A stretch of DNA of 64,000 nucleotides from Clostridiaceae bacterium BRH_c20a. GTDB lineage: Bacteria > Bacillota > Peptococcia > Peptococcales > BICA1-8. Positions 18,239-26,765 of the stretch are shown one piece after another (positions within the stretch are counted from its first letter, which is position 1; every line of letters begins with the position of its first letter). The stretch lies in the NCBI GenBank assembly GCA_000961765.1, contig LADT01000086.1:62001-126000 (forward strand), given 5' to 3'. The notes below the pieces were generated by a model. It was not told the DNA's origin and searched no databases. It worked only from the letters and a program-made list of their open reading frames with translations. The position numbers were made by a program, and so were the translations under genes.

Positions 18239-18487
18239 CTACTGCACCTCCCCGTTCTGTCTTTCTTCTTCATCCTCGACAATGTTCCATTCATGCTTAC
18301 AAAGATAACTTAAATACCACGACAATACAACGGTCATAATTACAGAAACAAAAGCCCAGAGAGGAAAGCCAAAAATAATAGGATAAACAGCGCTCTCAGG
18401 AAAATACCAGGGTACTCCCAGTACCAAGATCACAATCATCACCATCCAGATCCAGGGTTTCTTGATAGGTTCTTTTACGTTTTTCAT
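18239..18487 (-). CDS. Small DUF3311-like membrane protein, symporter partner
   Basis: 82 residues from the start I chose: MKNVKEPIKKPW, preceded by GGAGGTG 7 nt upstream; the track's 22-codon extension lacks a ribosome site. Two hydrophobic helices, the second ending near a cytoplasmic acidic tail (EDEEER). Its small size, two helices and position directly before an SSS symporter match DUF3311 proteins, which are thought to be accessory subunits of such carriers. First gene of the operon. Confidence 0.75.
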   Translation of the reverse strand: MKNVKEPIKKPWIWMVMIVILVLGVPWYFPESAVYPIIFGFPLWAFVSVIMTVVLSWYLSYLCKHEWNIVEDEEERQNGEVQ

Positions 18488-18588
18488 TATCACACCTCCA
18501 AAATTGTTATAATTGGTTTGCAAAAGTTCTTTTGAATAGACACCCCCCATCAAAAATTATATATAATATTCACAATTATATATTTTAT

Positions 18589-18604
18589 TGCAAATATTGT
18601 GCCA
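18589..18604 (-). promoter_or_regulatory. Sigma-54 (-24/-12) promoter of the catabolic operon
   Basis: TGGCACAATATTTGCA on the minus strand matches TGGCAC-N5-TTGCA exactly, with GG and GC at the required spacing. It lies about 100 nt upstream of the DUF3311-like start and downstream of a sigma-54 activator gene. Confidence 0.9.
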
Positions 18605-18617
18605 ATTTTCTTTTCGA

Positions 18618-18644
18618 CAAAAAAACCCTTTATTACAAGGGTTT
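18618..18644 (-). terminator. Intrinsic terminator of the sigma-54 activator gene
   Basis: AAACCCTT / AAGGGTTT with a 6-nt loop and a TTTTTTT run on the minus strand, between the activator gene and the sigma-54 promoter. It insulates the operon from activator transcription. Confidence 0.78.
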
Positions 18645-18677
18645 AAATAATTCAAAAATAACATCGGAACATATACC

Positions 18678-18713
18678 GTTTCAACTGCGTTTCGTTTTGT
18701 TTCATTCTGTTCA
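18678..18713 (-). promoter_or_regulatory. Helically phased GTTTC repeats, candidate activator-binding site
   Basis: GTTTC at 18678, 18689 and 18699 and GTTC at 18709 repeat at 10-11 bp, i.e. on one face of the helix, about 75-110 bp upstream of the -24/-12 element. This is where a sigma-54 activator normally binds. No palindrome is obvious. Confidence 0.5.
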
Positions 18714-18728
18714 TCTTAATTTTAACCT

Positions 18729-20627
18729 TTATAGTTTAAGCTCTTTCATTCGCCTCCATAGAGTAGTCCTGCCAATTTTTAACAGTTCCGCAGCGCGTCG
18801 TCTATTTCCGCCAGTTTCCTGTAAGACTTCATATATAGTTTTTCGATCCAATTTATAGTCATAATTTGGCTTGTCCTCCAGCGGTAAATCATTAAGAGCA
18901 ATATTTAAGTTTAAATTATTAGCAAAAACTAAGCACAGTCTTTGAATAACATTTCGAAGTTCCCTAGCGTTACCCGGCCAATTATAACTTTCTAACAGGT
19001 TTAGCACATGTTTAAATTGATGTTGATGTGTTTCATACATATGTTCCTTGTCTTCCTGTTTTAAAATTGCATGTATTAGCTGGGGCAAATCTCCTTTCCT
19101 TTCGCGGAGGGGAGGGATAAAAATATTCATTACATTTAGTCGATAATAAAGGTCTTTTCTAAAGCTTCCTTTTGTAATTTCCTTATCCAAAGATACATTA
19201 GAGGCGGCAATAACACGGATATCTACGGGAATTACTTTATCGCTTCCAAGCCGCATAATCTCTTTTTCTTCAAGTACTCTTAATAAATGTGACTGAACTT
19301 TTAGTGAAACAGTACCTATTTCATCAAGAAATACAGTACCCTTATGTCCTAACTCTAAAAGACCGGTTTTACCGCCTTTACGGGCACCGGTAAAAGCTCC
19401 CTCCTCATAACCAAACAGTTCACTCACCAAAATTTCTTCTGAAAGAGCTGAACAATTAATAGCTACAAAAGGCTCTGTTTTACGACTGCTCCAGTTATGG
19501 ATACCCTGAGCAAACATTTCCTTACCTGTACCTGTTTCCCCGGTGAGAAGTACGGTGGTATCCTCTCTTGCATATATTTTAGCCAGTTCCCTAGCCTCTG
19601 ATATAACATCTGAGGAACCTACAATATCATGAATGTTTTTCTTCGCAACAAATCCTTTGTTATAAAGGTTTTGTCTGATTTTACGTTCAGCCTTTGAAAT
19701 TTCGTCTATATTGTTAAAAGTTGCTACAGCACCCCTCGCTTTCCCTTTCACCATAATAGGAGCACGATTGGTAAGAATAGTTATACCATTAGGCATTTTT
19801 TGAAGCTGGGCCATTTCCGCTTTGGCTGTGTTTAGTACTTCAGGCAGCCGTGTATTAGGCAAAACCTCGGTAATGTTCTTTCCAATAGCCTGGTTTAGGG
19901 GTATTCCAATAAGCCTAGCCGCCGCATCATTATATAATGTTACATGGTTATTCTTGTTGATAGAAATAATACCACTTGGAATAAGGTCTATAATTAAAGA
20001 TAACTGCTGATTTCTCTCCTGTTCCCTTTGGATAGACTCCTGGAGTTCTACTGCCCTTTGAAGGGCACTAGCTAAACTGTTTTTAGAGTAAATAAATACC
20101 GTACTCAAACCTGCTTCCTCCGCAATGTCACAAACTACACTAGAACCAATTACGCAACCACAACCTTCTTTTTTTAATCTCGTTAATATTGACCCGAGGT
20201 TTTCCTGTTTATTATAAGATATATAATCTACTTTTCTTATAAACAACTTCGAATAAGAAGCATCCCATGGCAGGTAGTCTTTATAACTTACTACAGCAAC
20301 GTAGTTACAGCTAGCCCATGCTTTCTTCAATGACTCAAGTAAGTCAAGACCCGATACTTTAATTGGTATTATAGGAACTGACGGAAAGCTGTCCTTTAAT
20401 AAAATATAATTACTACTTCCTGACACAATAACATCAACTAAATTATTAGCTATTTGCTCTTTTACTATTTCATGAATTGCTTCGCTTGTTTCATTATAAA
20501 CCTGAAACCTTTTCAATAGGTTTTTATCAATAACTCTGTTTACTTGGTCAGTAAGACGTTGATAACTAGCCAGTAAAATTCTCTTTTCCTCCACCTTAAC
20601 CCCCCGTCCATTTAACAGATATACCAT
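18729..20627 (-). CDS. Sigma-54-dependent transcriptional activator, PrpR type
   Basis: 632 residues. The N-terminal ~190 residues resemble the PrpR_N sensor domain. A PAS domain follows (about 215-310, SGIISINKNNHVTLYNDAAARLIG). The AAA+ domain has Walker A GETGTGKE and the GAFTGA loop (YEEGAFTGARKGG) that contacts sigma-54. A Fis-type HTH ends the protein (GGNRRRAAELLKIGRTTLWRRM). It most likely senses the operon substrate or its CoA ester and activates the promoter just downstream. Divergence from neighbours is not evident. Confidence 0.93.
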   Translation of the reverse strand: MVYLLNGRGVKVEEKRILLASYQRLTDQVNRVIDKNLLKRFQVYNETSEAIHEIVKEQIANNLVDVIVSGSSNYILLKDSFPSVPIIPIKVSGLDLLESLKKAWASCNYVAVVSYKDYLPWDASYSKLFIRKVDYISYNKQENLGSILTRLKKEGCGCVIGSSVVCDIAEEAGLSTVFIYSKNSLASALQRAVELQESIQREQERNQQLSLIIDLIPSGIISINKNNHVTLYNDAAARLIGIPLNQAIGKNITEVLPNTRLPEVLNTAKAEMAQLQKMPNGITILTNRAPIMVKGKARGAVATFNNIDEISKAERKIRQNLYNKGFVAKKNIHDIVGSSDVISEARELAKIYAREDTTVLLTGETGTGKEMFAQGIHNWSSRKTEPFVAINCSALSEEILVSELFGYEEGAFTGARKGGKTGLLELGHKGTVFLDEIGTVSLKVQSHLLRVLEEKEIMRLGSDKVIPVDIRVIAASNVSLDKEITKGSFRKDLYYRLNVMNIFIPPLRERKGDLPQLIHAILKQEDKEHMYETHQHQFKHVLNLLESYNWPGNARELRNVIQRLCLVFANNLNLNIALNDLPLEDKPNYDYKLDRKTIYEVLQETGGNRRRAAELLKIGRTTLWRRMKELKL

Positions 20628-20772
20628 ATGAAATTATTTTTATCCTAATAATAAAATTTCTTCAAATTTTGCTAAAAACCTTTAATTATAAATATTAGCA
20701 CAACTTCCGTCCGAACACTTTACAAACCGCCCCTATACTTCACCGGCTAAGGCTTCTAAATTAGGCAGAAAA

Positions 20773-20795
20773 ATGAACCGACAAGGCCGGTTCAT
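20773..20795 (-). terminator. Intrinsic terminator overlapping the sigE stop
   Basis: ATGAACCG / CGGTTCAT stem enclosing a 7-nt loop; the sigE TGA lies within the stem and a TTTTT run follows on the minus strand. It closes the spoIIGA-sigE transcript, so read-through to sigG is not expected here. Confidence 0.75.
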
Positions 20796-21526
20796 TCCAT
20801 TCGCTGTATTTCCTTCCTTAAGCGTTTGATTATCCTTTTTTCTAAACGTGAAATATAGGATTGGGATATACCTAAGAAGTCAGCTACTTCCTTTTGGGTT
20901 CTCTCTTGGCTGCCCTTTAAGCCAAATCTTAATTCCATAATCTTTTTTTCTCTGGAATTAAGCTTCTTCATTGCAGTATGCAAAAGCTTCTTATCTATAT
21001 CCTCTTCTAAGGATTTATAAATAATATCATTATCAGTGCCTAACACATCAGAGAGCAAAAGCTCATTACCATCCCAATCAATATTAAGAGGTTCGTCAAA
21101 ACTTACTTCAGATTTAGTTTTATTACTTCTGCGCAGATGCATTAGGATTTCATTTTCTATACATCTCGAGGCATAAGTAGCCAATTTTATTCGTTTAGTA
21201 GGGTCAAAGGTATTAACAGCCTTAATCAGGCCTATTGTTCCTATAGAAACTAAATCCTCGATACCTATTCCCGTGTTTTCAAATTTACGGGCAATATAAA
21301 CCACCAACCGAAGGTTTCTCTCAATAAGAATTGTCTTCACCTTGTTGTCGCCTGCCTCTAGTTTTTCCAGCAAAACTCCCTCTTCATCCTGACTTAGCGG
21401 TGGGGGTAATGCCTCACTACTGCCGACATAAAAAATTTCCTCAGAAAGCCCTAACTTTTCTAATAATCTGACTAATCCCAGCTTAAAGCTAAATTTAATT
21501 TTAATTAGTTGACCTTCCTGAATCAT
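20792..21526 (-). CDS. sigE: Mother-cell RNA polymerase sigma-E factor precursor
   Basis: 244 residues: an N-terminal pro-sequence of about 25 residues (hydrophobic/basic, [15 protein letters not shown]) removed by SpoIIGA, then [17 protein letters not shown], region 2 [41 protein letters not shown] and a region 4 HTH ([21 protein letters not shown]). It directs early mother-cell gene expression in sporulation. It follows spoIIGA by about 30 nt. Confidence 0.96.
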   Translation of the reverse strand: MIQEGQLIKIKFSFKLGLVRLLEKLGLSEEIFYVGSSEALPPPLSQDEEGVLLEKLEAGDNKVKTILIERNLRLVVYIARKFENTGIGIEDLVSIGTIGLIKAVNTFDPTKRIKLATYASRCIENEILMHLRRSNKTKSEVSFDEPLNIDWDGNELLLSDVLGTDNDIIYKSLEEDIDKKLLHTAMKKLNSREKKIMELRFGLKGSQERTQKEVADFLGISQSYISRLEKRIIKRLRKEIQRME

Positions 21527-21557
21527 ATTTGTCCACCTCCTAAGATAGATTTAGCTA

Positions 21558-22478
21558 TTATTCTGCAAGCATATCAGGATGCACCAAGGCTTGATATGTA
21601 CCCTGTGGACACAATTTTCTATGATATAGTCCTAATATCACCTTGGTGTTGCAGTAAGTTTTATCACCATCTTGAATAAGAACCTTCTCTGGCTTTATGC
21701 CTAATAGCATACCATTTTGATTACCCAAAGAGGAAAATGGTATAAGTCTGACCCTAGTACTCCACTTAGAATCTGTTAAAGTCTCTATTTGTTCATTAAG
21801 AGAAGGAATGTCTTTTTTATTAAACATAGCTACTAATTGAGGCGGTAGTACTGAAGCCAGTATATTATGTTCTACTACCATAACGGGGTCCTTGCTGATA
21901 GGATCATTGAGTTGGTTCCCTGTATCTACCAGAGCATCTGCTTCGATTACTTGACCAAACAATTCCATGTAGGCTCTGACAATCCATGGACCCTGCTGTA
22001 AATTGCGACGAATATAACTAGCCCCCCATAAGCCTATTATCATGGCAATTATTAATCCTGCCAACAACCAGGCAGTTTTAAAATTAATAACATTTACCGC
22101 AATACCATTCCAGGTTTCAAGAATAAATAGACTATCATCAAAAAGATACATGGAACCTAAAACTGCTCCACCCATGACAAAGGAAACTAAATAAAAATAG
22201 GCGGCAGATTTTAAAAACCGCCTAAAATTATAAAATCCGAAAGCAGTAAAAACCATAATCAGGGAACAAAAAATCTTGACCAGAAATGTACTAATAAATG
22301 ATAAACTAGGTACAAATATAAGCACAGCATAAAGGGCACCAATAAAAGCACCCAACAACAGACGCTTGAAAGTTGTAGCTAACCTGCCTAATCTAGCCGC
22401 CGCCCATAAAATGAAGAAGTCCATAGTAAAATTTATAAGAAAAACCATATCAATAAACACATCAGTATTGGGCGACAC
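21558..22478 (-). CDS. spoIIGA: Sporulation sigma-E processing peptidase
   Basis: About 306 residues. Five hydrophobic helices (about 1-150) anchor it in the septum; the C-terminal half is an aspartic-protease-like domain with the catalytic DTGNQLNDPIS motif. It cleaves pro-sigma E after activation by SpoIIR. The track starts 19 codons earlier, but family members begin with the first helix (here DVFIDMVFLINF) and GGGGGTG precedes an in-frame GTG, which I use. Confidence 0.93.
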   Translation of the reverse strand: MSPNTDVFIDMVFLINFTMDFFILWAAARLGRLATTFKRLLLGAFIGALYAVLIFVPSLSFISTFLVKIFCSLIMVFTAFGFYNFRRFLKSAAYFYLVSFVMGGAVLGSMYLFDDSLFILETWNGIAVNVINFKTAWLLAGLIIAMIIGLWGASYIRRNLQQGPWIVRAYMELFGQVIEADALVDTGNQLNDPISKDPVMVVEHNILASVLPPQLVAMFNKKDIPSLNEQIETLTDSKWSTRVRLIPFSSLGNQNGMLLGIKPEKVLIQDGDKTYCNTKVILGLYHRKLCPQGTYQALVHPDMLAE

Positions 22479-22817
22479 CAGAACACCCCCACGAAGACCG
22501 ATAAAGACTAAACTTCTGGTTACATTATAACTCACATCTCTTCAGAAATATGTCATTTCTTGCGTATTTTAACATTAATTGATTTTATTGCCAATTTAAG
22601 CTAAGTTAGTTTTATCACTCTACCTATCCAAGAGGTAATTCCGAATAATAAAGCATGAGCAGCGGGGCTAACAATGGAGTTTGCTGGAGGAACAGGCAGG
22701 CTAATTGGACTATTTATAAAAAGCAGTAATTTAAACTTAATAGGCAGGATTAATGTATAATACAGAGAAATTAAATTGAATAGTGACAAATAACTAAATT
22801 TCTTGGAGGTTATCAGG
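22479..22817. other. Divergent intergenic region between spoIIGA and the zinc-ribbon gene
   Basis: Contains presumed promoters in both directions. TATAAT at 22756-22761 on the plus strand is a plausible -10 for the zinc-ribbon gene. An ORF on the minus strand (22601-22960) covers part of it but overlaps the zinc-ribbon gene and lacks a ribosome site; I found no supported gene here. Confidence 0.4.
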
Positions 22818-23201
22818 ATGCCAACATGCAATAAATGTGGAGAAATAGTGGACAAAGAAGATATGTACCAGGTTAATGGACAGGACGTCTGCGAAGACTG
22901 TGCAATTGCAAGCCATAAAGGCCCACAAGCTTGTGATGTTTGGGCAGTGAGAATTGCCACTAATACCCGGAAACAACGGGGACAACAAGGTACCGATGGA
23001 CTATCTGAAAGGCAAAAAGCAATTTATAACTTTTTAGATACCAAGAAGGGTGCATCTTTACAGGAAATATTGCAGGAATTCCAGATTCCAGAACCAGATT
23101 TACGAAGAGAATTTGCCGTCTTACGCCATTGTGAATTAGCACGGGCCCATAAAAAAGAAAATAAGGTTATTTACGTAACCTGGGATTATAAGGAAGAATA
23201 G
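22818..23201 (+). CDS. Zinc-ribbon plus winged-helix protein of unknown function
   Basis: 127 residues from ATG at 22818, 8 nt after GGAGG; the track's start five codons earlier lies in the ribosome site. The N-terminus has CNKCGE...CEDC, a LIM-like or treble-clef zinc site (about 4-34). The C-terminal half (about 62-120, LSERQKAIYNFLDTKKGASLQEILQEF) looks like a winged helix. A DNA-binding regulator is plausible. I do not recognise a named family. Divergent from spoIIGA. Confidence 0.72.
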   Translation: MPTCNKCGEIVDKEDMYQVNGQDVCEDCAIASHKGPQACDVWAVRIATNTRKQRGQQGTDGLSERQKAIYNFLDTKKGASLQEILQEFQIPEPDLRREFAVLRHCELARAHKKENKVIYVTWDYKEE

Positions 23202-23202
23202 A

Positions 23203-23248
23203 TTAAGATTAAGATTAAGGGCCGATAATAATAATAATAATAATAATA
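23203..23248. repeat. Simple sequence repeats: GATTAA x3 and ATA x8
   Basis: Three GATTAA hexamers (23203-23220) then eight ATA trinucleotides (23225-23248) directly upstream of the flavoprotein gene, about 30 nt from its ATG. Slippage here could alter promoter or leader spacing. Confidence 0.85.
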
Positions 23249-23278
23249 TATTTATTAAACAATGTTGAGGTAAAAGAA

Positions 23279-24517
23279 ATGGGTAGAACAAAAAACCATG
23301 TAATTATTGTGGGTGGCGGGGCCTCCGGTATGTTAGCTGCCCTTTCGGCAAGAAAAAAAGGGGCCCGCGTGACAATTTTAGAGAGAAACCCTCGAATAGG
23401 CAAAAAACTGTTAGTGACCGGAAACGGCCGGTGTAATTTCACTAATATAAATGCAGATATCTCCTGCTTTAATGGTAAAAATCCTAAATTTGCCAACAGT
23501 GCATTAACAAGCTTTAGCCCCCGGGAGACAGTCAGCTTTTTTGAAAAGCTTGGAATTGCCCATAAAGTAGAGGATTTTGGTAAAGCTTTTCCCATGTCAG
23601 ATCAAGCCTCCAGCTTTTTGGATGTTTTTTTGTACGAACTTGAGGAAGCAGGCATTAATATAATTTGCCAGGCTTTTGTCCAAGAAATTGTTAAAAAGAA
23701 CGATGTTTTCATCGTTCAATTAGATAATGGCCATTACCTGGAAGGGGATAGAGTCATCCTAGCTGCCGGGGGGAAAGCAATGCCCTCTACTGGTTCTGAT
23801 GGAAACGGATTTGAACTAGCCAAAAACCTCGGGCATAGTATTATTGATATATTTCCCGGGCTTGTTCAGCTTAAGCTTGAAGGACACTTTTTCAAGCAGA
23901 TTGAGGGAGTTAAGATTGTTGGAACTGCGGAAATTTTACATAATAATAAGACTGTAAGCCATGACCGAGGAGATATCCTTTTTGCAAATTATGGTGTCTC
24001 AGGTCCCCCCATCCTACAAATCAGCCGGAAAGCAGGGGAATTGCTGCAAAAAAATCAGGAAGTAATTCTAAAAATATCTGTCATAGATACAATGACTAAA
24101 GAAGACCTGAAAAAATTATTAACGACACGTTTGCAAAATGGGCCTAGTAAAACCATTGAGTTTAGCTTGGTCGGCTTGGTTAACAAACGATTAATACCTG
24201 TTCTATTAAAAGAAGCAGGAATCAAGGATTTAAAATCCCCTGCAGTAAATCTTTCGAGCAGAGAGCTCGGGGATATTGTTAATATCCTAACAGATTGGAG
24301 ATTTATAATCCGCGGAACAAAAAGCTGGCCTAGTGCCCAGGTGACTGCCGGCGGCGTTAATACTAATGAAATAAATCAGAATACCATGGAATCAAAGATA
24401 ATCAAGGGTCTATTTTTTGCCGGTGAAATTATAGATATTGATGGGCAGTGTGGTGGTTTTAATCTTCAATGGGCATGGTCCTCCGGTTTTATTGCCGGCG
24501 AAAATGCAGCACTCTAA
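23279..24517 (+). CDS. BaiN/HI0933-family flavoprotein (FAD-dependent oxidoreductase)
   Basis: 412 residues. The N-terminal FAD motif GGGASGMLAALSARKKGARVTILERN and the family signature GKKLLVTGNGRCNFTN are clear, and the C-terminus has GLFFAGEIIDIDGQCGGFNLQWAWSSG. The family is widespread; a few members act on bile acids (BaiN), but most have no known substrate. GAGG lies 8 nt before ATG. Length is typical. Confidence 0.87.
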   Translation: MGRTKNHVIIVGGGASGMLAALSARKKGARVTILERNPRIGKKLLVTGNGRCNFTNINADISCFNGKNPKFANSALTSFSPRETVSFFEKLGIAHKVEDFGKAFPMSDQASSFLDVFLYELEEAGINIICQAFVQEIVKKNDVFIVQLDNGHYLEGDRVILAAGGKAMPSTGSDGNGFELAKNLGHSIIDIFPGLVQLKLEGHFFKQIEGVKIVGTAEILHNNKTVSHDRGDILFANYGVSGPPILQISRKAGELLQKNQEVILKISVIDTMTKEDLKKLLTTRLQNGPSKTIEFSLVGLVNKRLIPVLLKEAGIKDLKSPAVNLSSRELGDIVNILTDWRFIIRGTKSWPSAQVTAGGVNTNEINQNTMESKIIKGLFFAGEIIDIDGQCGGFNLQWAWSSGFIAGENAAL

Positions 24518-24528
24518 GATTACATAAT

Positions 24529-25125
24529 TTATATGTGTTCAAAAATCCCATTCAACTTGCTAATTATTATGTCCTTTGGGCTATAATTGTTACTTTGATA
24601 TTTAAAATTCTTAAGATTGCCTCTATAGATAATCTTACTCTCTAAACTAAAAAAGCTTTGAGGTCTAACAAGATTTCTTGATATCTTAAAGTCGGCAATT
24701 CCGCTTTCATTTAAAATGTAATATACAAACTCCGAGCATAAGAATCTATCATCACGACATGCTGTCTTATTAATTACACCGTGCAATAGTCCCTGATAAT
24801 TATATTTGTAAAGGTTACTATTGGAAATGAAATGTTCTATCATAGCTTTTGCCTTTTCGTACTGCTTCTTTGACACCTCTACCTGCATTATTACACCAGG
24901 TAAATTTTTATGAAATTTATATAATCCTTCATTGATTTCCTCTTGTCTAAACCTGCCAAGAAAAGGGTTGTAAACATGTTTTCTTCCAAAACTATACATA
25001 GAATTTAGCTCTTTGTCTAATGAAATAGACGCATGAGTATATTCATCATTTTTAACGAATTGAACAAGTTTTGAGACTATAGTATTCGTTCTTGTAAGAA
25101 CTATATATAAATAACATTTTCCCAT
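24529..25125 (-). CDS. Permuted papain-like (YiiX/NlpC-P60 superfamily) protein
   Basis: 198 residues. His in YTHASISLDKEL and a Cys-containing helix start FLCSEFVYYIL are arranged as in the circularly permuted papain-like YiiX/YycO hydrolases: His first, Cys later. No signal peptide is visible, so it may act in the cytoplasm or spore. Substrate unknown. It is convergent with the flavoprotein gene. Confidence 0.65.
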   Translation of the reverse strand: MGKCYLYIVLTRTNTIVSKLVQFVKNDEYTHASISLDKELNSMYSFGRKHVYNPFLGRFRQEEINEGLYKFHKNLPGVIMQVEVSKKQYEKAKAMIEHFISNSNLYKYNYQGLLHGVINKTACRDDRFLCSEFVYYILNESGIADFKISRNLVRPQSFFSLESKIIYRGNLKNFKYQSNNYSPKDIIISKLNGIFEHI

Positions 25126-25271
25126 TATGAATTACCGCCTTTTTAGTTAATACCTCATTATGACATATTTAATTTAATATTAAAGAAGAATTTTTATGAA
25201 AATCCTATGAAAACCCTATTTTATGTAAATAATAGTTTCAAATGTTTTTTTAAATGGTGGTGATGATTGAC

Positions 25272-25748
25272 ATGAAATACAAGATTAAACCTAAGCTTAA
25301 AGATAGGATAACAAAAGATAGATTTACACTGGGATTAGTATCAGGAGTAATTGCAGCTATTGGAATGACCCTGCTTAACTTTATTTTTATTTTTACAACT
25401 TCAGCCAATAATCTATTTGCTGACTTTGTAGGAATAATGCTTTTTGGTTCTAAACCTAATAGTCTGGGCGAAACAATTATTGCACTAATTGCTCATATTT
25501 TTTTAGGGGGAATATTAGGGGTCGTTTTTGTTTATCTATTATTATTTATTAATGAAAAGAATTTAATAATTAAAGGAATTTCTTACGGGACATTAATCTT
25601 TTTCTCTATGTTTTCTTTAGGAGTTATTTTTGAGATTTCAGGTTTAGACCATTCAGTGGCACGTACTGTTCTAACAAAGGGTATTGGTTCCGCATTTTAT
25701 GGATTTGTATTAGCTTATATATTACTCTTATTAAGAGTTAAAAACTAA
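25272..25748 (+). CDS. Four-helix membrane protein, paralogue A
   Basis: 158 residues with four predicted membrane helices. I start at the ATG before KYKIKPKLKDR because GGTGGTGAT sits just upstream. It is clearly related to the product of 37378-37821: both open with a KDR..LGLV-GGxIA-type helix, have a middle PN-(S/T)-hydrophobic-GE motif and end with a YG-LVL segment. The pattern resembles YqhR-type membrane proteins of spore formers, but I cannot assign function. A strong terminator follows. Confidence 0.72.
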   Translation: MKYKIKPKLKDRITKDRFTLGLVSGVIAAIGMTLLNFIFIFTTSANNLFADFVGIMLFGSKPNSLGETIIALIAHIFLGGILGVVFVYLLLFINEKNLIIKGISYGTLIFFSMFSLGVIFEISGLDHSVARTVLTKGIGSAFYGFVLAYILLLLRVKN

Positions 25749-25780
25749 GACGGTAGAATTTACAGACTGTGCATCATAGA

Positions 25781-25816
25781 AGCCCAGAGGTATTCCTCTG
25801 GGCTAGATTTGTTTTA
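25781..25816 (+). terminator. Intrinsic terminator after membrane protein A
   Basis: AGCCCAGAGG / CCTCTGGGCT with a 4-nt loop, followed by AGATTTGTTTTAATT. Confidence 0.85.
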
Positions 25817-25979
25817 ATTCCCTCATATACCTAGTAAATATGTGACCCCATAGTAATAGATCTATGGACAATATATCCAGTAACTCCAGTTAGATGAAGG
25901 TGAGAAACTTATATAGATACAAATTTTCTTAATTAAAACCAGTATTCAGTGGAATATTATTTATTAGGGGGGTATCTTA

Positions 25980-26669
25980 ATGACTCTTTGCCATTTAACA
26001 AGGGATATGAAAGCATCAATACGAAGTAAAATGTTAGAGATAAATAAAATGATTGAAATGATTATGGAAACAATAGATCGTGGACAAAGCTGCATGCTTT
26101 GTAAAATAAAAGATATCCGAGAGTCGGCTTATGAGCTTGAAGTATTAGCTTCATATCTTCACTTTCAGTCATCATTACTTCCTTATATTGAAGGAATGGA
26201 TGAGATTGCACAAGCATTGGCAGTTTTTTCAAAAAACCGTCATGGTGCATTAATTGTAGTGGAAAAGGATAAAGTAAATGACCCTGTTCTAAGTGCTTAT
26301 AGTTGCACCGGTGTTCCTATCGATGCAAAAGTATCCTTCGAGCTCTTGCATTCCATATTCTACCCTGGCGGTCCTTTGCATGATGGGGCTGTAATAATAA
26401 AGGAAGGTAAAATTGTGTCAGCGGGCTGCATTCTTCCGCTTTCTAAAAAAAAATATACAAAGAAGGAAAAAAGAATTGGTACCCGCCATAAGGCAGCTCT
26501 TGGAATGAGTGAAATAACTAACGATTCCTTAGTTATAGTGGTCTCTGAAGAGACAGGCCATGTTTCCCTAGCCATTAACGGTGTCATCCATCCAATTGAA
26601 GTTCAATTATGCGATAATTTAAAGGAATATGGAGAAAACAGTTTTCCTCTAATAAAAAATAAAGAATAA
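25980..26669 (+). CDS. Diadenylate cyclase, CdaS-like
   Basis: 229 residues. An N-terminal ~85-residue helical region precedes the DAC (DisA_N) domain, which shows LHDGAVIIKEG (DGA motif) and GTRHKAALGMSE (RHR-type motif, with Lys in the third position). It makes cyclic di-AMP from ATP. A soluble helical N-terminus without membrane helices matches Bacillus CdaS, the sporulation cyclase whose N-terminal helices restrain activity, rather than CdaA or DisA. GGGGGG precedes the ATG. Monocistronic. Confidence 0.85.
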   Translation: MTLCHLTRDMKASIRSKMLEINKMIEMIMETIDRGQSCMLCKIKDIRESAYELEVLASYLHFQSSLLPYIEGMDEIAQALAVFSKNRHGALIVVEKDKVNDPVLSAYSCTGVPIDAKVSFELLHSIFYPGGPLHDGAVIIKEGKIVSAGCILPLSKKKYTKKEKRIGTRHKAALGMSEITNDSLVIVVSEETGHVSLAINGVIHPIEVQLCDNLKEYGENSFPLIKNKE

Positions 26670-26724
26670 GTAGTTTTGTTTCAAGTATTATAGAATCATA
26701 TTTAGTCCTTATTAAATAAAAAAG

Positions 26725-26760
26725 ATTGTTGCGTAAAGTTGCAACAACCCCTTTTAATCA
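26725..26760. terminator. Bidirectional terminator between two convergent genes
   Basis: TTGTTGC / GCAACAA stem with AAAAAAG on one side and CCCCTTTT on the other, between the convergent cyclase and hypothetical genes. Confidence 0.6.
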
Positions 26761-26765
26761 TAATC

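Noticed and set aside
22601-22960. 119-aa minus-strand ORF opposite the zinc-ribbon gene
   Set aside because: It overlaps a well-supported plus-strand gene with GGAGG and zinc motifs, and has no ribosome site of its own.
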